From assembly GCA_013298075.1 (NCBI GenBank), contig JAAFJG010000002.1:25648-89647 (forward strand): DNA of 64,000 bases, read 5' to 3'. Of the stretch, positions 27,923 to 36,261 are shown piece by piece. Position numbers and translations under genes: made by a program. A model generated the notes under the pieces. That model had not been told where the DNA came from. It ran no database searches and was given only the letters and a program-made list of their open reading frames with translations. The number at the start of each line of letters is the position of its first letter. The stretch's first letter is position 1. The DNA is from Cytophagales bacterium. GTDB lineage: Bacteria > Bacteroidota > Bacteroidia > Cytophagales > Microscillaceae.

Positions 27923-28681
27923 TTATTTCAAATAATAATCTTCTCCAAAAAAACTAACTGTAATATCAGGTCTCTTTTTTTGTTCTGTTTTTACCATTTC
28001 CCTATTAAAAGGAGTATCTTTTAACTCTATAGTTTCTAAATTTTTTGGTAAATTATTAAAATTTATGTAATCATTTACATCATTTATCACTGATAATCTT
28101 CTAAGATTTATCATTTTTTTTGTAATTAGAGTAATTTTTTTTATTTCAACCTTATCCAAGTATAATCTTTTGATAGATATTGGACTATCAAAATAGATAT
28201 TATCAATTTTATTTTTTATATTTGATATTGTTATAGCCTCCAAAGATATATGATTCATAATCGTTATTTTATTTGATAATTCACAATTATAAATTAATAT
28301 ATTCTTCAATTTATGTAATTTTTTTAAATTTATTGTATCTAAATAACTTAAATTATTGTTAAATATCCATAAGGTTTTTACGTATTTAAAAGTCAAAAAG
28401 CTATCAATAGGTATGTTACCTCTTAAGTGAATAGATGTTATATTACCAAAGTCATCAACTCCTCCATAAGATATTTTTGCTTTTGTATCTTTAAAAGTTG
28501 AATAAATTTTGTTAAATCTTTGAATATCTTTGCTATTTTCATATATTTTTTTTCTTTCATTTTCGAAAGATTTGTCAATTTCTTTTTCAGAAGGTTTATC
28601 ACTTTTATTTGGGTTTTTTTCGTATTTTGATGTGCAACCTAATAAGAAAAAAAATAATATTACCAAGGTTAAATTTTTCAT
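27923..28681 (-). CDS. Lipoprotein with leucine-rich-repeat-like body
   Basis: 252 residues. Lipoprotein signal with lipobox FFLLGC (Cys at ~16), then a charged spacer (to ~65). From ~80 on there is a series of LRR-like strands spaced ~20-24 residues apart (ITSIHLRGNIP, VKTLWIFNNNLSYLDTI, LKNILIYNCELS, LEAITISNIKN, IKRLYLDKVEIKKI, LRRLSVINDVNDY, LETIELKDTPF). It should be a surface or periplasmic lipoprotein mediating protein contacts. No catalytic motif is seen and no family is recognised beyond LRR-like. Transcribed alone. Confidence 0.75.
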   Translation of the reverse strand: MKNLTLVILFFFLLGCTSKYEKNPNKSDKPSEKEIDKSFENERKKIYENSKDIQRFNKIYSTFKDTKAKISYGGVDDFGNITSIHLRGNIPIDSFLTFKYVKTLWIFNNNLSYLDTINLKKLHKLKNILIYNCELSNKITIMNHISLEAITISNIKNKIDNIYFDSPISIKRLYLDKVEIKKITLITKKMINLRRLSVINDVNDYINFNNLPKNLETIELKDTPFNREMVKTEQKKRPDITVSFFGEDYYLK

Positions 28682-28748
28682 AGAATATAGTTTTTAGGAT
28701 TTATCAATAGTAATCACAGAAGCCATTAAAAATCAAACTTTTACGAGT

Positions 28749-28898
28749 TTATAACGTTTTCTATCCAAAAAAAGTTTATTTATTTTTTGTTTATTTTGAT
28801 AGATATTTTATTCAAACTCAATTTTTTTGTTCAAATTATAATTTTGTTTTTTATTTTTGTGGGAAATATAACTTTTCTGAAATAAAAAACGTTATAAT
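28749..28898. other. Intergenic region with 12-bp inverted repeat TTATAACGTTTT/AAAACGTTATAA
   Basis: The gap between the divergent lipoprotein gene and the small ORF contains a perfect inverted repeat, 28749-28760 and 28887-28898. A third ATAACGTTAT palindrome lies downstream of the nucleotidyltransferase gene (29682-29691). These may be operator half-sites or traces of insertion of the two-gene module. Confidence 0.4.
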
Positions 28899-28945
28899 TT
28901 AAGTTTAAAATCTAGTTTAAATAACATAAATAAATACTATAAAAT

Positions 28946-29110
28946 ATGAAATCAGTAAAAAAATTCACTACATTTGAGGAATTGAAATTTTGCGAAAACA
29001 ATACAGAAGAGTATTCAATAATTTTGAAAAGACATAATGAATTGGAAAAACTTATCATTGAAATGAGAAATGATAAAGCTTTTCAATCAAAACAAAATAA
29101 ATCTAAATAA
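28946..29110 (+). CDS. Small protein (54 aa) paired with nucleotidyltransferase; possible antitoxin-type partner
   Basis: The ATG at 28946 opens a 54-codon frame ending 4 bp before the GTG of the nucleotidyltransferase gene. The product is charged and helical, begins MKSVKKFTTFEELKFCENNT and ends in a Lys/Gln/Ser-rich tail. Short proteins starting with an F-x-[ST]-F-E-E-type pattern are often encoded just before such nucleotidyltransferases in Bacteroidota, from general recollection rather than a search. Tight spacing and order fit a two-gene toxin-antitoxin-like module. The functional call is inference. Confidence 0.6.
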   Translation: MKSVKKFTTFEELKFCENNTEEYSIILKRHNELEKLIIEMRNDKAFQSKQNKSK

Positions 29111-29114
29111 ATAA

Positions 29115-29612
29115 GTGGACGAGAATTTAAAAAAAATCTTATTAAATATTTGTAAATTATTAGAAAAATATGATGTTCAATATATGGTTGTTGGTGGAAC
29201 AGCGGTTGGACTAAACGGCTATTTTAGACTTTCTAGAAATATTAGAGGCGAATTATCAGAAAAACCAGATATTGATATTTGGTATAATCCGAGCTATGAA
29301 AATTACTTCAATATATTGAAAACAATAGAAGAGTTAGGGCAAGATATTACAGAATTCAAAAATGAAAAAAGTCCAAATCCAAAAAAATCTTTTTTTAAAC
29401 TAAATTTTGATGATTTTACCTTTGATATTCTTCCTCAGATAAAAGCAAATATCAAATTTTTTGATGCAAATAAAAGAAAAGAAACTTTTGAATTAGAAGA
29501 AATAAAAATTTATTTTATAAATTATATTGATCTAATTGAAGACAAGAAAACTATAGGAATAAAAAAAGATTTAGAATATATTGAATATCTGGAAAAAATT
29601 AGAGGTGAGTGA
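29115..29612 (+). CDS. Nucleotidyltransferase of the MNT/AbiEii-like superfamily
   Basis: 165 residues from a GTG start at 29115; no ATG is available at the N-terminus of the domain. It shows the helix-GG motif (MVVGGTAVGLNGYFR, Gly27-Gly28) and the metal-binding pair Asp52-x-Asp54 in PDIDIW, followed by DFTFDILPQI with a possible third carboxylate. These are the hallmarks of Pol-beta-fold nucleotidyltransferases, many of which act as toxins that modify tRNA or protein, or as the antitoxin half of HEPN-MNT pairs. No HEPN gene is adjacent; the upstream 54-aa ORF is its evident partner. Confidence 0.85.
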   Translation: MDENLKKILLNICKLLEKYDVQYMVVGGTAVGLNGYFRLSRNIRGELSEKPDIDIWYNPSYENYFNILKTIEELGQDITEFKNEKSPNPKKSFFKLNFDDFTFDILPQIKANIKFFDANKRKETFELEEIKIYFINYIDLIEDKKTIGIKKDLEYIEYLEKIRGE

Positions 29613-29724
29613 TAAATAAAATTATTCAATCCAAAAAATAAATTCAAAAAAAATAACAATTATTACAACTTTTATCTCGTGATAACGTTATAGAAAATAT
29701 ATATTTTAAAAAAAATCTAAAAAA

Positions 29725-30234
29725 ATGAAAATTTTTTCAAAACTCCCTCTTTTGGCGTTAGTATTCGCCTTGTTTATTTTAACAGGTTGTCCTTATAGTT
29801 CGACTGTTCCTATTGATGCACCAAGTATTGCTGTTAATTCAAAACTAATCGGTAAATGGGTAAAGCAAAGTGAAAGTGGCGGCAAAGAAGAAGAAGCCGA
29901 ATATTTAGTGTTTTCAAAAACCAATGCAAACCTATATAAAATCGAAAAATATACGTTTGATTCAGAAAAAAAAGAACATAAATTAGACCAAACTTTTGAA
30001 GGACATTTTTCAAAAGTAGGCAAACATGATTTCTTTAATATGAAAAATGACAACAAATATTTTTTCTATAAAATTAATTATGCTAATAATGATGATTTGT
30101 TAATGATTGAAGTTACAGATAATATTGATGAGACTTTCGAAAACTCTGCTACTTTAAAATCATTTTTCCAAAAAAATGCTGATTTGTCTTTTTTCTATAA
30201 TAAAGATGAAAGCAAATACAAAAGAAGTAAATAA
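29725..30234 (+). CDS. Small lipoprotein, lipocalin-like
   Basis: 169 residues with a lipoprotein signal (FALFILTGC, Cys at ~22). The body starts with a GKWVKQSESGGKEEEAEYLV-type strand and continues with alternating beta strands (YLVFSKTNANLYKIEKYTF, KYFFYKINYANNDDLLMIEV), resembling lipocalin-like or DUF4488-type lipoproteins. That family link is tentative. Transcribed alone; a strong terminator follows at 30259. Confidence 0.75.
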   Translation: MKIFSKLPLLALVFALFILTGCPYSSTVPIDAPSIAVNSKLIGKWVKQSESGGKEEEAEYLVFSKTNANLYKIEKYTFDSEKKEHKLDQTFEGHFSKVGKHDFFNMKNDNKYFFYKINYANNDDLLMIEVTDNIDETFENSATLKSFFQKNADLSFFYNKDESKYKRSK

Positions 30235-30258
30235 TCTTTTTATTTGATGTTTTTTTTC

Positions 30259-30303
30259 AAACCGCACAACTTTATATCATAAAAAGTTGTGCGGTTTTAT
30301 TTT
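30259..30303 (+). terminator. Rho-independent terminator
   Basis: AACCGCACAACTT pairs with AAGTTGTGCGGTT (13 bp) followed by a T-rich tail, 25 bp after the lipoprotein gene. Confidence 0.9.
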
Positions 30304-30561
30304 TGACAAAATTCATAAAAATTCATAAAAATATCGAAAAAAACGTCTTTTTTTAGGATTTTTTGGCTAAAAACAAAAAAAAATCATATTTTTACTTGTT
30401 TTTTTACAATAAATTAAAACTTTTTTCTTTTATTTGCATTATATATATAACAAGAAAAAAAATGAGTATAAATTTTATTAAAAACAACGTAAAATTAAAT
30501 ACTTACATCTATCACTTTCAATTCATTTATCATTTTTTTATAAACTCTTTTTCTAAATTGT
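30304..30561. other. A/T-rich leader of the acyl-CoA ligase gene
   Basis: The gap of 327 bp between the lipoprotein and ligase genes holds the terminator and then strongly A/T-rich sequence. Open frames here overlap the ligase start in another frame and have no protein-like composition. A weak -7-like element may be present, but I cannot fix it. Confidence 0.4.
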
Positions 30562-32274
30562 ATGGCAGAGCAAACGACAGAAATCTTAATTAAAAAAACA
30601 ACTCATCCGCAATTTGCAGACGTAAAACCTTTGATAAGCTATTTATATCATTGGGAAAAAACCATTCCAAATAATGTATATTTAAGACAACCAAACGGAA
30701 ATTTGTGGACAGAATATACTTGGAAACAAGTAGCAGAACAAGTAAGAAGAATGGCAACCGCACTCAAAGCAATGAATTTGCCCAAAGGCTCAAATGTGGG
30801 TTTGGTATCTAAAAATTGTAGCCATTGGATAATGGCAGACTTAGCAATTATGATGGCAGGTTGCGTGTCTGTTCCTTTTTATCCTACGCTTGACGCAGAA
30901 AAAATCAATCAAGTAATTACGCATAGTGGTTGTAAAGTTTTGTTTGTTGGCAAATTAGACGATTGGAAAAGTATGAAAGATGGTATTCCTGCTGATGTTC
31001 ATAAAATTGCACTTCCAACCGCACAAGCCGAAAAAGATTGCCAAAGTAAATGGGATGAGGTATGTGCTAAACATTTGCCAATGGAATCTAATTTTGTACC
31101 TGATGTACATGATTTATTCACCATCATTTATACTTCAGGCACAACGGGTATGCCCAAAGGCGTAATGCACACGTATTACACAGTCGCAACTCCTATCAAA
31201 GCAGCCGCAAATGTTTTAAAAGTAGGCTCAAATTCAGATAAATATTTCTCCTATTTGCCACTTTGTCATATTGCAGAAAGAGCGATTGTAGAAGCAGCAA
31301 GTTTATATTCGGGCGGTTCTATTTCTTTTGTAGAAAGTTTGGAAACATTTAAAGATAACTTGGCATCAGCACAACCTACACATTTTTTGGCTGTTCCTCG
31401 TATTTGGACAAAATTTCAACAAGGAATTTTAGCTAAAATGCCACAAAAGAAATTAGATTTATTCTTAAAAATTCCAATTCTTTCAGGTATCGTAAAAAAT
31501 AAAATTAAAAAAGGTTTGGGATTGGCGAAAGCAAAAGTAGTTTTGACAGGAGCCGCACCTATGCCCCCTTCTTTGATTACTTGGTTTCAAAAATTAGGAA
31601 TTACAGTGCAAGAGGCTTATGGAATGACTGAAAATGCTGGTTGTTGTACCTTGATGCATACTGATAATATTAGAATCGGAACGGTAGGAAATCCTTATCC
31701 TAATTGCGAACTTAAAATCTCTCCCAATGATGGTGAAATTTTAATGAAAGCAGAATGGGTAATGGTTGGCTATTATAAAGAGCCAGAAGTTACGGCAAAA
31801 ACCGTAGATGCTGATGGTTGGTTGCATACAGGCGATATGGGTTTGATTGATAGCGAAGGTTGTCTGAAAATTACTGGGCGTGTAAAAGACCAATTCAAAA
31901 CCTCAAAAGGCGAGTTTGTGGTGCCATCTCCGATTGAATCTAAATTTGCAGATAATAGTAATATTGAACAAATTTGTTTGGTGGGTAGAGGTTTAGGACA
32001 ACCTTTGGCGTTGGCAGTTTTGTCTGAATTGGGTATGAAAGAGAGCCAAGAAACATTGAAAGAAAGTATTTTAGCCACATTAAAACAAGTCAATACCAAT
32101 GCTAATAATTGGGAAAAAGTTTGTAAAGTAGTCATTGTAAAAACGGCTTGGAGCATCGAAAATGGTATGCTAACGCCTACTTTAAAAATCAAAAGAAATG
32201 TGTTAGAAGATGTGTACGGAACGAGATTAGAAGGTTGGGAAAACCAAAAAGGCAGCGATGTAATTTGGGAATAA
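30562..32274 (+). CDS. AMP-dependent synthetase/ligase (long-chain acyl-CoA synthetase type)
   Basis: 570 residues. ANL-superfamily motifs: IIYTSGTTGMPKGVMHTYY (P-loop, ~185), QEAYGMTENAGCC, GWLHTGDMG, and KITGRVKDQFKTSKGE with the C-terminal catalytic lysine region. The overall pattern, including SYLPLCHIAER and LIDSEGCLKITGR, is that of long-chain fatty-acid-CoA ligases (FadD/ACSL group). It activates a carboxylic acid with ATP and transfers it to CoA, in the cytoplasm. Fatty acid is the likely substrate. A terminator at 32302 follows. Confidence 0.92.
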   Translation: MAEQTTEILIKKTTHPQFADVKPLISYLYHWEKTIPNNVYLRQPNGNLWTEYTWKQVAEQVRRMATALKAMNLPKGSNVGLVSKNCSHWIMADLAIMMAGCVSVPFYPTLDAEKINQVITHSGCKVLFVGKLDDWKSMKDGIPADVHKIALPTAQAEKDCQSKWDEVCAKHLPMESNFVPDVHDLFTIIYTSGTTGMPKGVMHTYYTVATPIKAAANVLKVGSNSDKYFSYLPLCHIAERAIVEAASLYSGGSISFVESLETFKDNLASAQPTHFLAVPRIWTKFQQGILAKMPQKKLDLFLKIPILSGIVKNKIKKGLGLAKAKVVLTGAAPMPPSLITWFQKLGITVQEAYGMTENAGCCTLMHTDNIRIGTVGNPYPNCELKISPNDGEILMKAEWVMVGYYKEPEVTAKTVDADGWLHTGDMGLIDSEGCLKITGRVKDQFKTSKGEFVVPSPIESKFADNSNIEQICLVGRGLGQPLALAVLSELGMKESQETLKESILATLKQVNTNANNWEKVCKVVIVKTAWSIENGMLTPTLKIKRNVLEDVYGTRLEGWENQKGSDVIWE

Positions 32275-32301
32275 TTTTTTTTTATTGATATAAATTTTAT
32301 T

Positions 32302-32345
32302 GAAAATAACTCAAACATTTTTTTTGTTTGAGTTATTTTTTTGTA
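32302..32345 (+). terminator. Terminator of acyl-CoA ligase gene
   Basis: AAATAACTCAAACA and TGTTTGAGTTATTTTT form a 14-bp stem around a T-rich loop, followed by a T run. The -7 box of the next gene (TATCTTTG, 32344-32351) starts right behind it. Confidence 0.88.
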
Positions 32346-32351
32346 TCTTTG
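32344..32351 (+). promoter_or_regulatory. -7 box TATCTTTG of the Rpn gene
   Basis: TATCTTTG matches TAnnTTTG, 26 bp before the Rpn ATG. TTTG at 32323-32326 could serve as the -33 element with a 17-base spacer, placing it inside the terminator stem of the previous gene. Confidence 0.6.
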
Positions 32352-32377
32352 CAGAAAGAAATTAATTCAAAAGAACT

Positions 32378-33214
32378 ATGAAATTCGCTGATATAAAAAA
32401 TGATATTGCTTTTCGCAAAATATTTGGCAATGAAACTAAAACAGAAATTTTAATTTCGTTTTTAAATGCTGTGTTAAAATTAGAAGACGATAAACAAATC
32501 GATTTGATAGAAATTTTAAATCCATATCAATTACCAAGAATGGCTGGTTCAAAATCTACTATTTTAGATGTACGAGCAAGAGATAAAGCAGGTAATTCTT
32601 ACATTGTCGAAATGCAAGTTACGGACAAAATAGGACTCGATAAGCGCATTGTTTATTATAGTGCAAGAGGTTATGCTTCTCAATTAGACGCAGGCGAAAA
32701 TTATTATAAATTAAAACCTATTATTTTTATTGGTATTTTAGATTTTGAATATTTAGAAAGTCCAAACTATTTATCAAGGCATTTGATTTTAGATTCAGAA
32801 ACTAAAGAACACAAATTAAAGGATTTAGAATTTTCTTTTATAGAATTGCCAAAATTTAATAAAACCGAACAAGAATTAAAAAATCTGGTGGAAAAATGGA
32901 TTTTCTTTATCAAAAACGCAGAAAATTTACAAATAATTCCCAAAAATTTAGATGATAAAGGTCTCGAAATTGCTTACCAACAAGCAGACCGCCATACTTG
33001 GACAAGAGAAGAATTAGAAGAGTATGAATATGCATTGATGCGTGAAACCGATGAAATAGCAAGAGAATTGTTTGTGGAGGAAACTGCAAAATATAAAGAA
33101 AAAATTGAAATTGCTAAAAATGCAATTTTAGAAGGTGCAGAAGATAAATTTATTGCTAAAATAACAAGTTTAACCATCAAACAAATCGAGCAGATTCGCA
33201 ACGACATAAAATAA
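32378..33214 (+). CDS. Rpn-family PD-(D/E)XK nuclease / transposase-like protein
   Basis: 278 residues, full length. The N-terminal pattern is KNDIAFRKIFGNETKTEILISFLNAVL-like; the catalytic set is Asp64 (ILDVRARD) and Glu78-x-Gln80 (YIVEMQV). The C-terminal ~65 residues (from EYEYALMRETDEIA to TIKQIEQIRNDIK) are nearly the same as the separate 66-residue protein encoded 22 bp downstream. An in-frame ATG at 33038 inside this tail could also give an internal product of ~58 residues. The family nucleases are toxic DNA endonucleases with anti-phage activity in E. coli. Confidence 0.92.
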   Translation: MKFADIKNDIAFRKIFGNETKTEILISFLNAVLKLEDDKQIDLIEILNPYQLPRMAGSKSTILDVRARDKAGNSYIVEMQVTDKIGLDKRIVYYSARGYASQLDAGENYYKLKPIIFIGILDFEYLESPNYLSRHLILDSETKEHKLKDLEFSFIELPKFNKTEQELKNLVEKWIFFIKNAENLQIIPKNLDDKGLEIAYQQADRHTWTREELEEYEYALMRETDEIARELFVEETAKYKEKIEIAKNAILEGAEDKFIAKITSLTIKQIEQIRNDIK

Positions 33215-33235
33215 AAAATTTAACTCAAGAAAACT

Positions 33236-33436
33236 ATGAAATTAGAAGATTATGCTCTTATGCGTGAAAAGGACAAAATAGCAAGGGAATTGTTTGTGGA
33301 GGAACAAGGAGCAATGCGTAAACAAATTGAAATTGCTAAAAGTTTATTAGAAACATCGTTATCAAATGAGGAAATTGCAAAATATACAAACTTAACTATC
33401 AAACAAATCAAACAGATTCGCAACGAAGTAAAATAA
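33236..33436 (+). CDS. Stand-alone Rpn C-terminal tail protein (66 aa), candidate inhibitor
   Basis: The ORF opens with its own ATG 22 bp after the Rpn stop. Over all 66 residues it aligns with the tail of the preceding gene: DYALMREKDKIARELFVEE here against EYALMRETDEIARELFVEE there, and NLTIKQIKQIRNEVK against SLTIKQIEQIRNDIK. It has no nuclease residues. In E. coli, Rpn genes make a short C-terminal protein from an internal start that binds and blocks the full nuclease. A separately encoded tail in the same operon would do the same job; that is inference. Alternatively it is a decayed second Rpn copy, but start, frame and stop are clean. Confidence 0.8.
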   Translation: MKLEDYALMREKDKIARELFVEEQGAMRKQIEIAKSLLETSLSNEEIAKYTNLTIKQIKQIRNEVK

Positions 33437-33454
33437 AAATCTATTCAACTTTTA

Positions 33455-33496
33455 TTTTTTTGCGTGCTTATCAAAAAATAAGCACACAAAAATAAA
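33455..33496. terminator. Bidirectional terminator between Rpn locus and ATPase gene
   Basis: TTTTTGCGTGCTTAT and ATAAGCACACAAAAA form a 15-bp stem with one mismatch, with T runs on both sides, between convergent genes. Confidence 0.88.
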
Positions 33497-33500
33497 AAAA

Positions 33501-34550
33501 TTATTCGCCTTGCGTATAAATTTCTGCTAAAGTAGAAGGATTTTCAATTTTAGTATTAAAACCCAATTTATCCGATAATTTTTGTGCCTTTGGAGTATCT
33601 AATTCTTTGAATTGATAATTAGCAATCAAGCGTCCTTTTCTCAATAAAGCCTTGTCAATATTATCAATATGCGTATTAAAAGTACAAATAATCTGTAAAT
33701 TTAAACAATCAGAAAGCAAACCATCTGCCACATTTAATAAACTCGAAACGGCTGCATTTCTACCTCCTTCACCTCTCGATTCTACAATATTTTCAGCATC
33801 TTCTATAATCAAAACAGAATTCGGATTCGAAATCATCAAAGGTAAAAAATGAGGAGAAGCAATTTTATCCGCATATTCAGAAGGAATATAAATCATTTTT
33901 TTATTGATTAAACTCGTTAAATGACGAATATAACTTGTTTTTCCTGTGCCCGGTTCGCCATGTAAAAGTACCAAACCTTTATCATTTTCAGTATTCAAAC
34001 GTTTTACTATTTTTTCATGGACATTTAAAAAATCATCATTATAATGCGTATCAATTTCAAGTGTATTTTCTCTTACTTCAAAATCCTGCAAAGATAAACT
34101 ATCATACGATTCGTACAATAAAAATATTTTATTTTCTACGTAAACCTCGTAAACCTCATTAGGAATTACATATCTTTCCAACATTCTTAATAGTTCTGAT
34201 ACTAACTTTGGGGGAGAATTTTCATTGTATAATACAAAATAACCACTTGAATCACCATCTTTTACTATCCAAATATCTTCTTGAATAACTACACAGAAAT
34301 GATAAATAGTATAACTTTTATCATAATCAAAATAATTAAATTCTGAGTATTTAGAGGCAGGAATTTGATATTTTTTGACTAAATCTTTTAAAAAATTTTC
34401 TTTAATAGCTTGATAAGTTCCTTTTGTATTGGCTACTTTATTATTAACAGCCGCATAATAAGCCCAAAAATTAATTTTACCATTTGAACCTACAAAAGAA
34501 CTAAGGTCATATTTTTTTAGTTCTTCATTTTTATCCAATAAATTTTCCAT
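33501..34550 (-). CDS. AAA+ ATPase (single-domain, BCS1/CbbX-like)
   Basis: 349 residues. The N-terminal ~175 residues have no known domain. The AAA+ module has Walker A GEPGTGKTS (198-206), Walker B SVLIIEDAE, sensor-1 region LQIICTFNTH and an arginine-finger region DKALLRKGRLIANYQF. The order and spacing are those of classical AAA+ proteins that remodel or unfold proteins. No membrane segment is seen. Partner is unknown. Transcribed alone, convergent with the Rpn pair. Confidence 0.88.
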   Translation of the reverse strand: MENLLDKNEELKKYDLSSFVGSNGKINFWAYYAAVNNKVANTKGTYQAIKENFLKDLVKKYQIPASKYSEFNYFDYDKSYTIYHFCVVIQEDIWIVKDGDSSGYFVLYNENSPPKLVSELLRMLERYVIPNEVYEVYVENKIFLLYESYDSLSLQDFEVRENTLEIDTHYNDDFLNVHEKIVKRLNTENDKGLVLLHGEPGTGKTSYIRHLTSLINKKMIYIPSEYADKIASPHFLPLMISNPNSVLIIEDAENIVESRGEGGRNAAVSSLLNVADGLLSDCLNLQIICTFNTHIDNIDKALLRKGRLIANYQFKELDTPKAQKLSDKLGFNTKIENPSTLAEIYTQGE

Positions 34551-34767
34551 TTAAAAATATTAAGTTTAAGTATAGAACAAATGTAAGAAAAAATAATCAT
34601 TTATCCAATTTTTTAACAATATTTTTTTGAATATTTTATTTTCTAAATAATTATGGTTAGATTTGCAGAGAGAATATTTTATAAATTATTTTGAGATTGA
34701 TTTCAACCAAATAAACAAGATAATATCAATTTCAAAAATTTACTTGAATATATAAACATTACTTTTT

Positions 34768-35211
34768 ATGAATAAAAAAGATATTGCCAACAATAAAATT
34801 ATCAAAAAAATTTTAAATAGAATATTGAATGGAGATACTTATGATTTAATTCAATTTTCGATAAAAAATTTTGATGAAATCAAAAAAATTTCTTATCAAG
34901 AATGGTTAGAAATTTTGATTGAAATTAAAAATAATCCTATTGCTTTATATCATTATATTTCATTCATCAAAACAATGTTTTCTATTGATTTTTATGAAGT
35001 GTTGATTTATTTGGAAAATATAGAAAATGAAACGGTAGATTATATAGTAAAAGCAAAAAATGAAAATGATTTTTTGACTAATTTTGATGAAATATTAAAT
35101 AATATTTTTACTTATACTGACCATAAAACATTCAAAAATAATTTAGAAAATTATAAATCTACGTTGATGTATAATTTTTTACATTCGCAAAAAACTATCG
35201 CCATTCAATAA
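34768..35211 (+). CDS. Unrecognised helical protein (147 aa)
   Basis: A cytoplasmic, Asn/Ile/Lys-rich, mostly helical protein with no signal peptide, membrane segment or motif I recognise. It starts MNKKDIANNKIIKKILNRIL and has repeated Ile/Leu-Glu helices (WLEILIEIKNNPIALYHYIS). The stop lies 6 bp before aroB, so it is in the same transcript as aroB and the helicase gene. That position is the only hint to function. Confidence 0.65.
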   Translation: MNKKDIANNKIIKKILNRILNGDTYDLIQFSIKNFDEIKKISYQEWLEILIEIKNNPIALYHYISFIKTMFSIDFYEVLIYLENIENETVDYIVKAKNENDFLTNFDEILNNIFTYTDHKTFKNNLENYKSTLMYNFLHSQKTIAIQ

Positions 35212-35217
35212 ATATCT

Positions 35218-36261
35218 ATGTCCCAAAATTTACCTGAAAATATCCTTATTTCTACTGAAAATGATGTTTTTTTTCATTGGTTTTATCAACAAAATTATAC
35301 AAAAATTATTATTTTGGTTGACGAAAATACACAAAAATATTGTTATGAAATTATCAAAAATCTATTTCCTGCTCATCTTTTAATCAATATTAAAAGTGGC
35401 GAAATTCATAAAAATTTACGTACTTGCGAATATATTCTAAAAAAAATAACCAAAGAAAATTTTGATAGAAAAGCCGCTTTTATTAACTTAGGTGGCGGAG
35501 TTATTGGAGATTTAGGCGGATTTTGTGCGGCTATTTATAAACGTGGGATTGATTTTATACAAATTCCTACCACACTTTTGGCACAAGTTGATGCGTCAGT
35601 GGGCGGAAAAACAGGTATTGATTTTCAAGGATTTAAAAATCAAATTGGCGTTTTTGCGTTGCCAAAAATGACTTGGATAAATACTTTTTTTTTAGAAACA
35701 CTTCCTTTTGAACAAATCCGTTCGGGTTTGGCAGAAGTGATTAAACATAGTTTGATTGCAGACAAAAATGAATGGAATTTTTTATCTCAACATCTATCAA
35801 AAGAAAATATTAGTACACAAAATTGGCAAAAAATCGTTACCAAATCTATCGAAATAAAAGCAAAAATTACGACAGAAGATCCCACAGAAAAAGGAATTAG
35901 AAAAATATTAAACTTCGGACACACACTCGGACACGCACTCGAATCGTATTTATTAAACAAACCTTCCAGAAGAATTTTGCATGGCGAAGCAGTGGCACAA
36001 GGTATGATTTGGGCAAGTTTTTTGAGCCAAAAAATTGGTTTTTCTGCGAATGAAACCAACGAAATTCATATATTTTTAAAAGAAATTTATCCTTCTATTT
36101 TGATAAAGAAAAATGAAATTCAAAAAATCATTTCTTTGACTTATCAAGATAAAAAAAATATAAACAATCATCTTAATTTTGTGTTATTATCAACGATTGG
36201 AAACGCAAAATTTGATATACAATTAAACGAAAACGACTTAAAAAACTGCTTTTTTATATGA
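35218..36261 (+). CDS. aroB: 3-dehydroquinate synthase
   Basis: 347 residues, normal length. NAD-binding and active-site segments are typical: AAFINLGGGVIGDLGGFCAA, FIQIPTTLLAQVDASVGGKT, GLAEVIKHSLI, RKILNFGHTLGHALE and LHGEAVAQGM, with the Zn-ligating Glu and two His residues among them. It catalyses the second step of the shikimate pathway (DAHP to 3-dehydroquinate). Its last bases overlap the helicase start (ATGA), so the two are translationally coupled. Other aro genes are not nearby. Confidence 0.97.
   Translation: MSQNLPENILISTENDVFFHWFYQQNYTKIIILVDENTQKYCYEIIKNLFPAHLLINIKSGEIHKNLRTCEYILKKITKENFDRKAAFINLGGGVIGDLGGFCAAIYKRGIDFIQIPTTLLAQVDASVGGKTGIDFQGFKNQIGVFALPKMTWINTFFLETLPFEQIRSGLAEVIKHSLIADKNEWNFLSQHLSKENISTQNWQKIVTKSIEIKAKITTEDPTEKGIRKILNFGHTLGHALESYLLNKPSRRILHGEAVAQGMIWASFLSQKIGFSANETNEIHIFLKEIYPSILIKKNEIQKIISLTYQDKKNINNHLNFVLLSTIGNAKFDIQLNENDLKNCFFI

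Noticed and set aside
30363-30593. Possible small gene before the acyl-CoA ligase
   Set aside because: Lys/Phe/Ile-only composition typical of AT-rich non-coding DNA, and it overlaps the ligase start in another frame.
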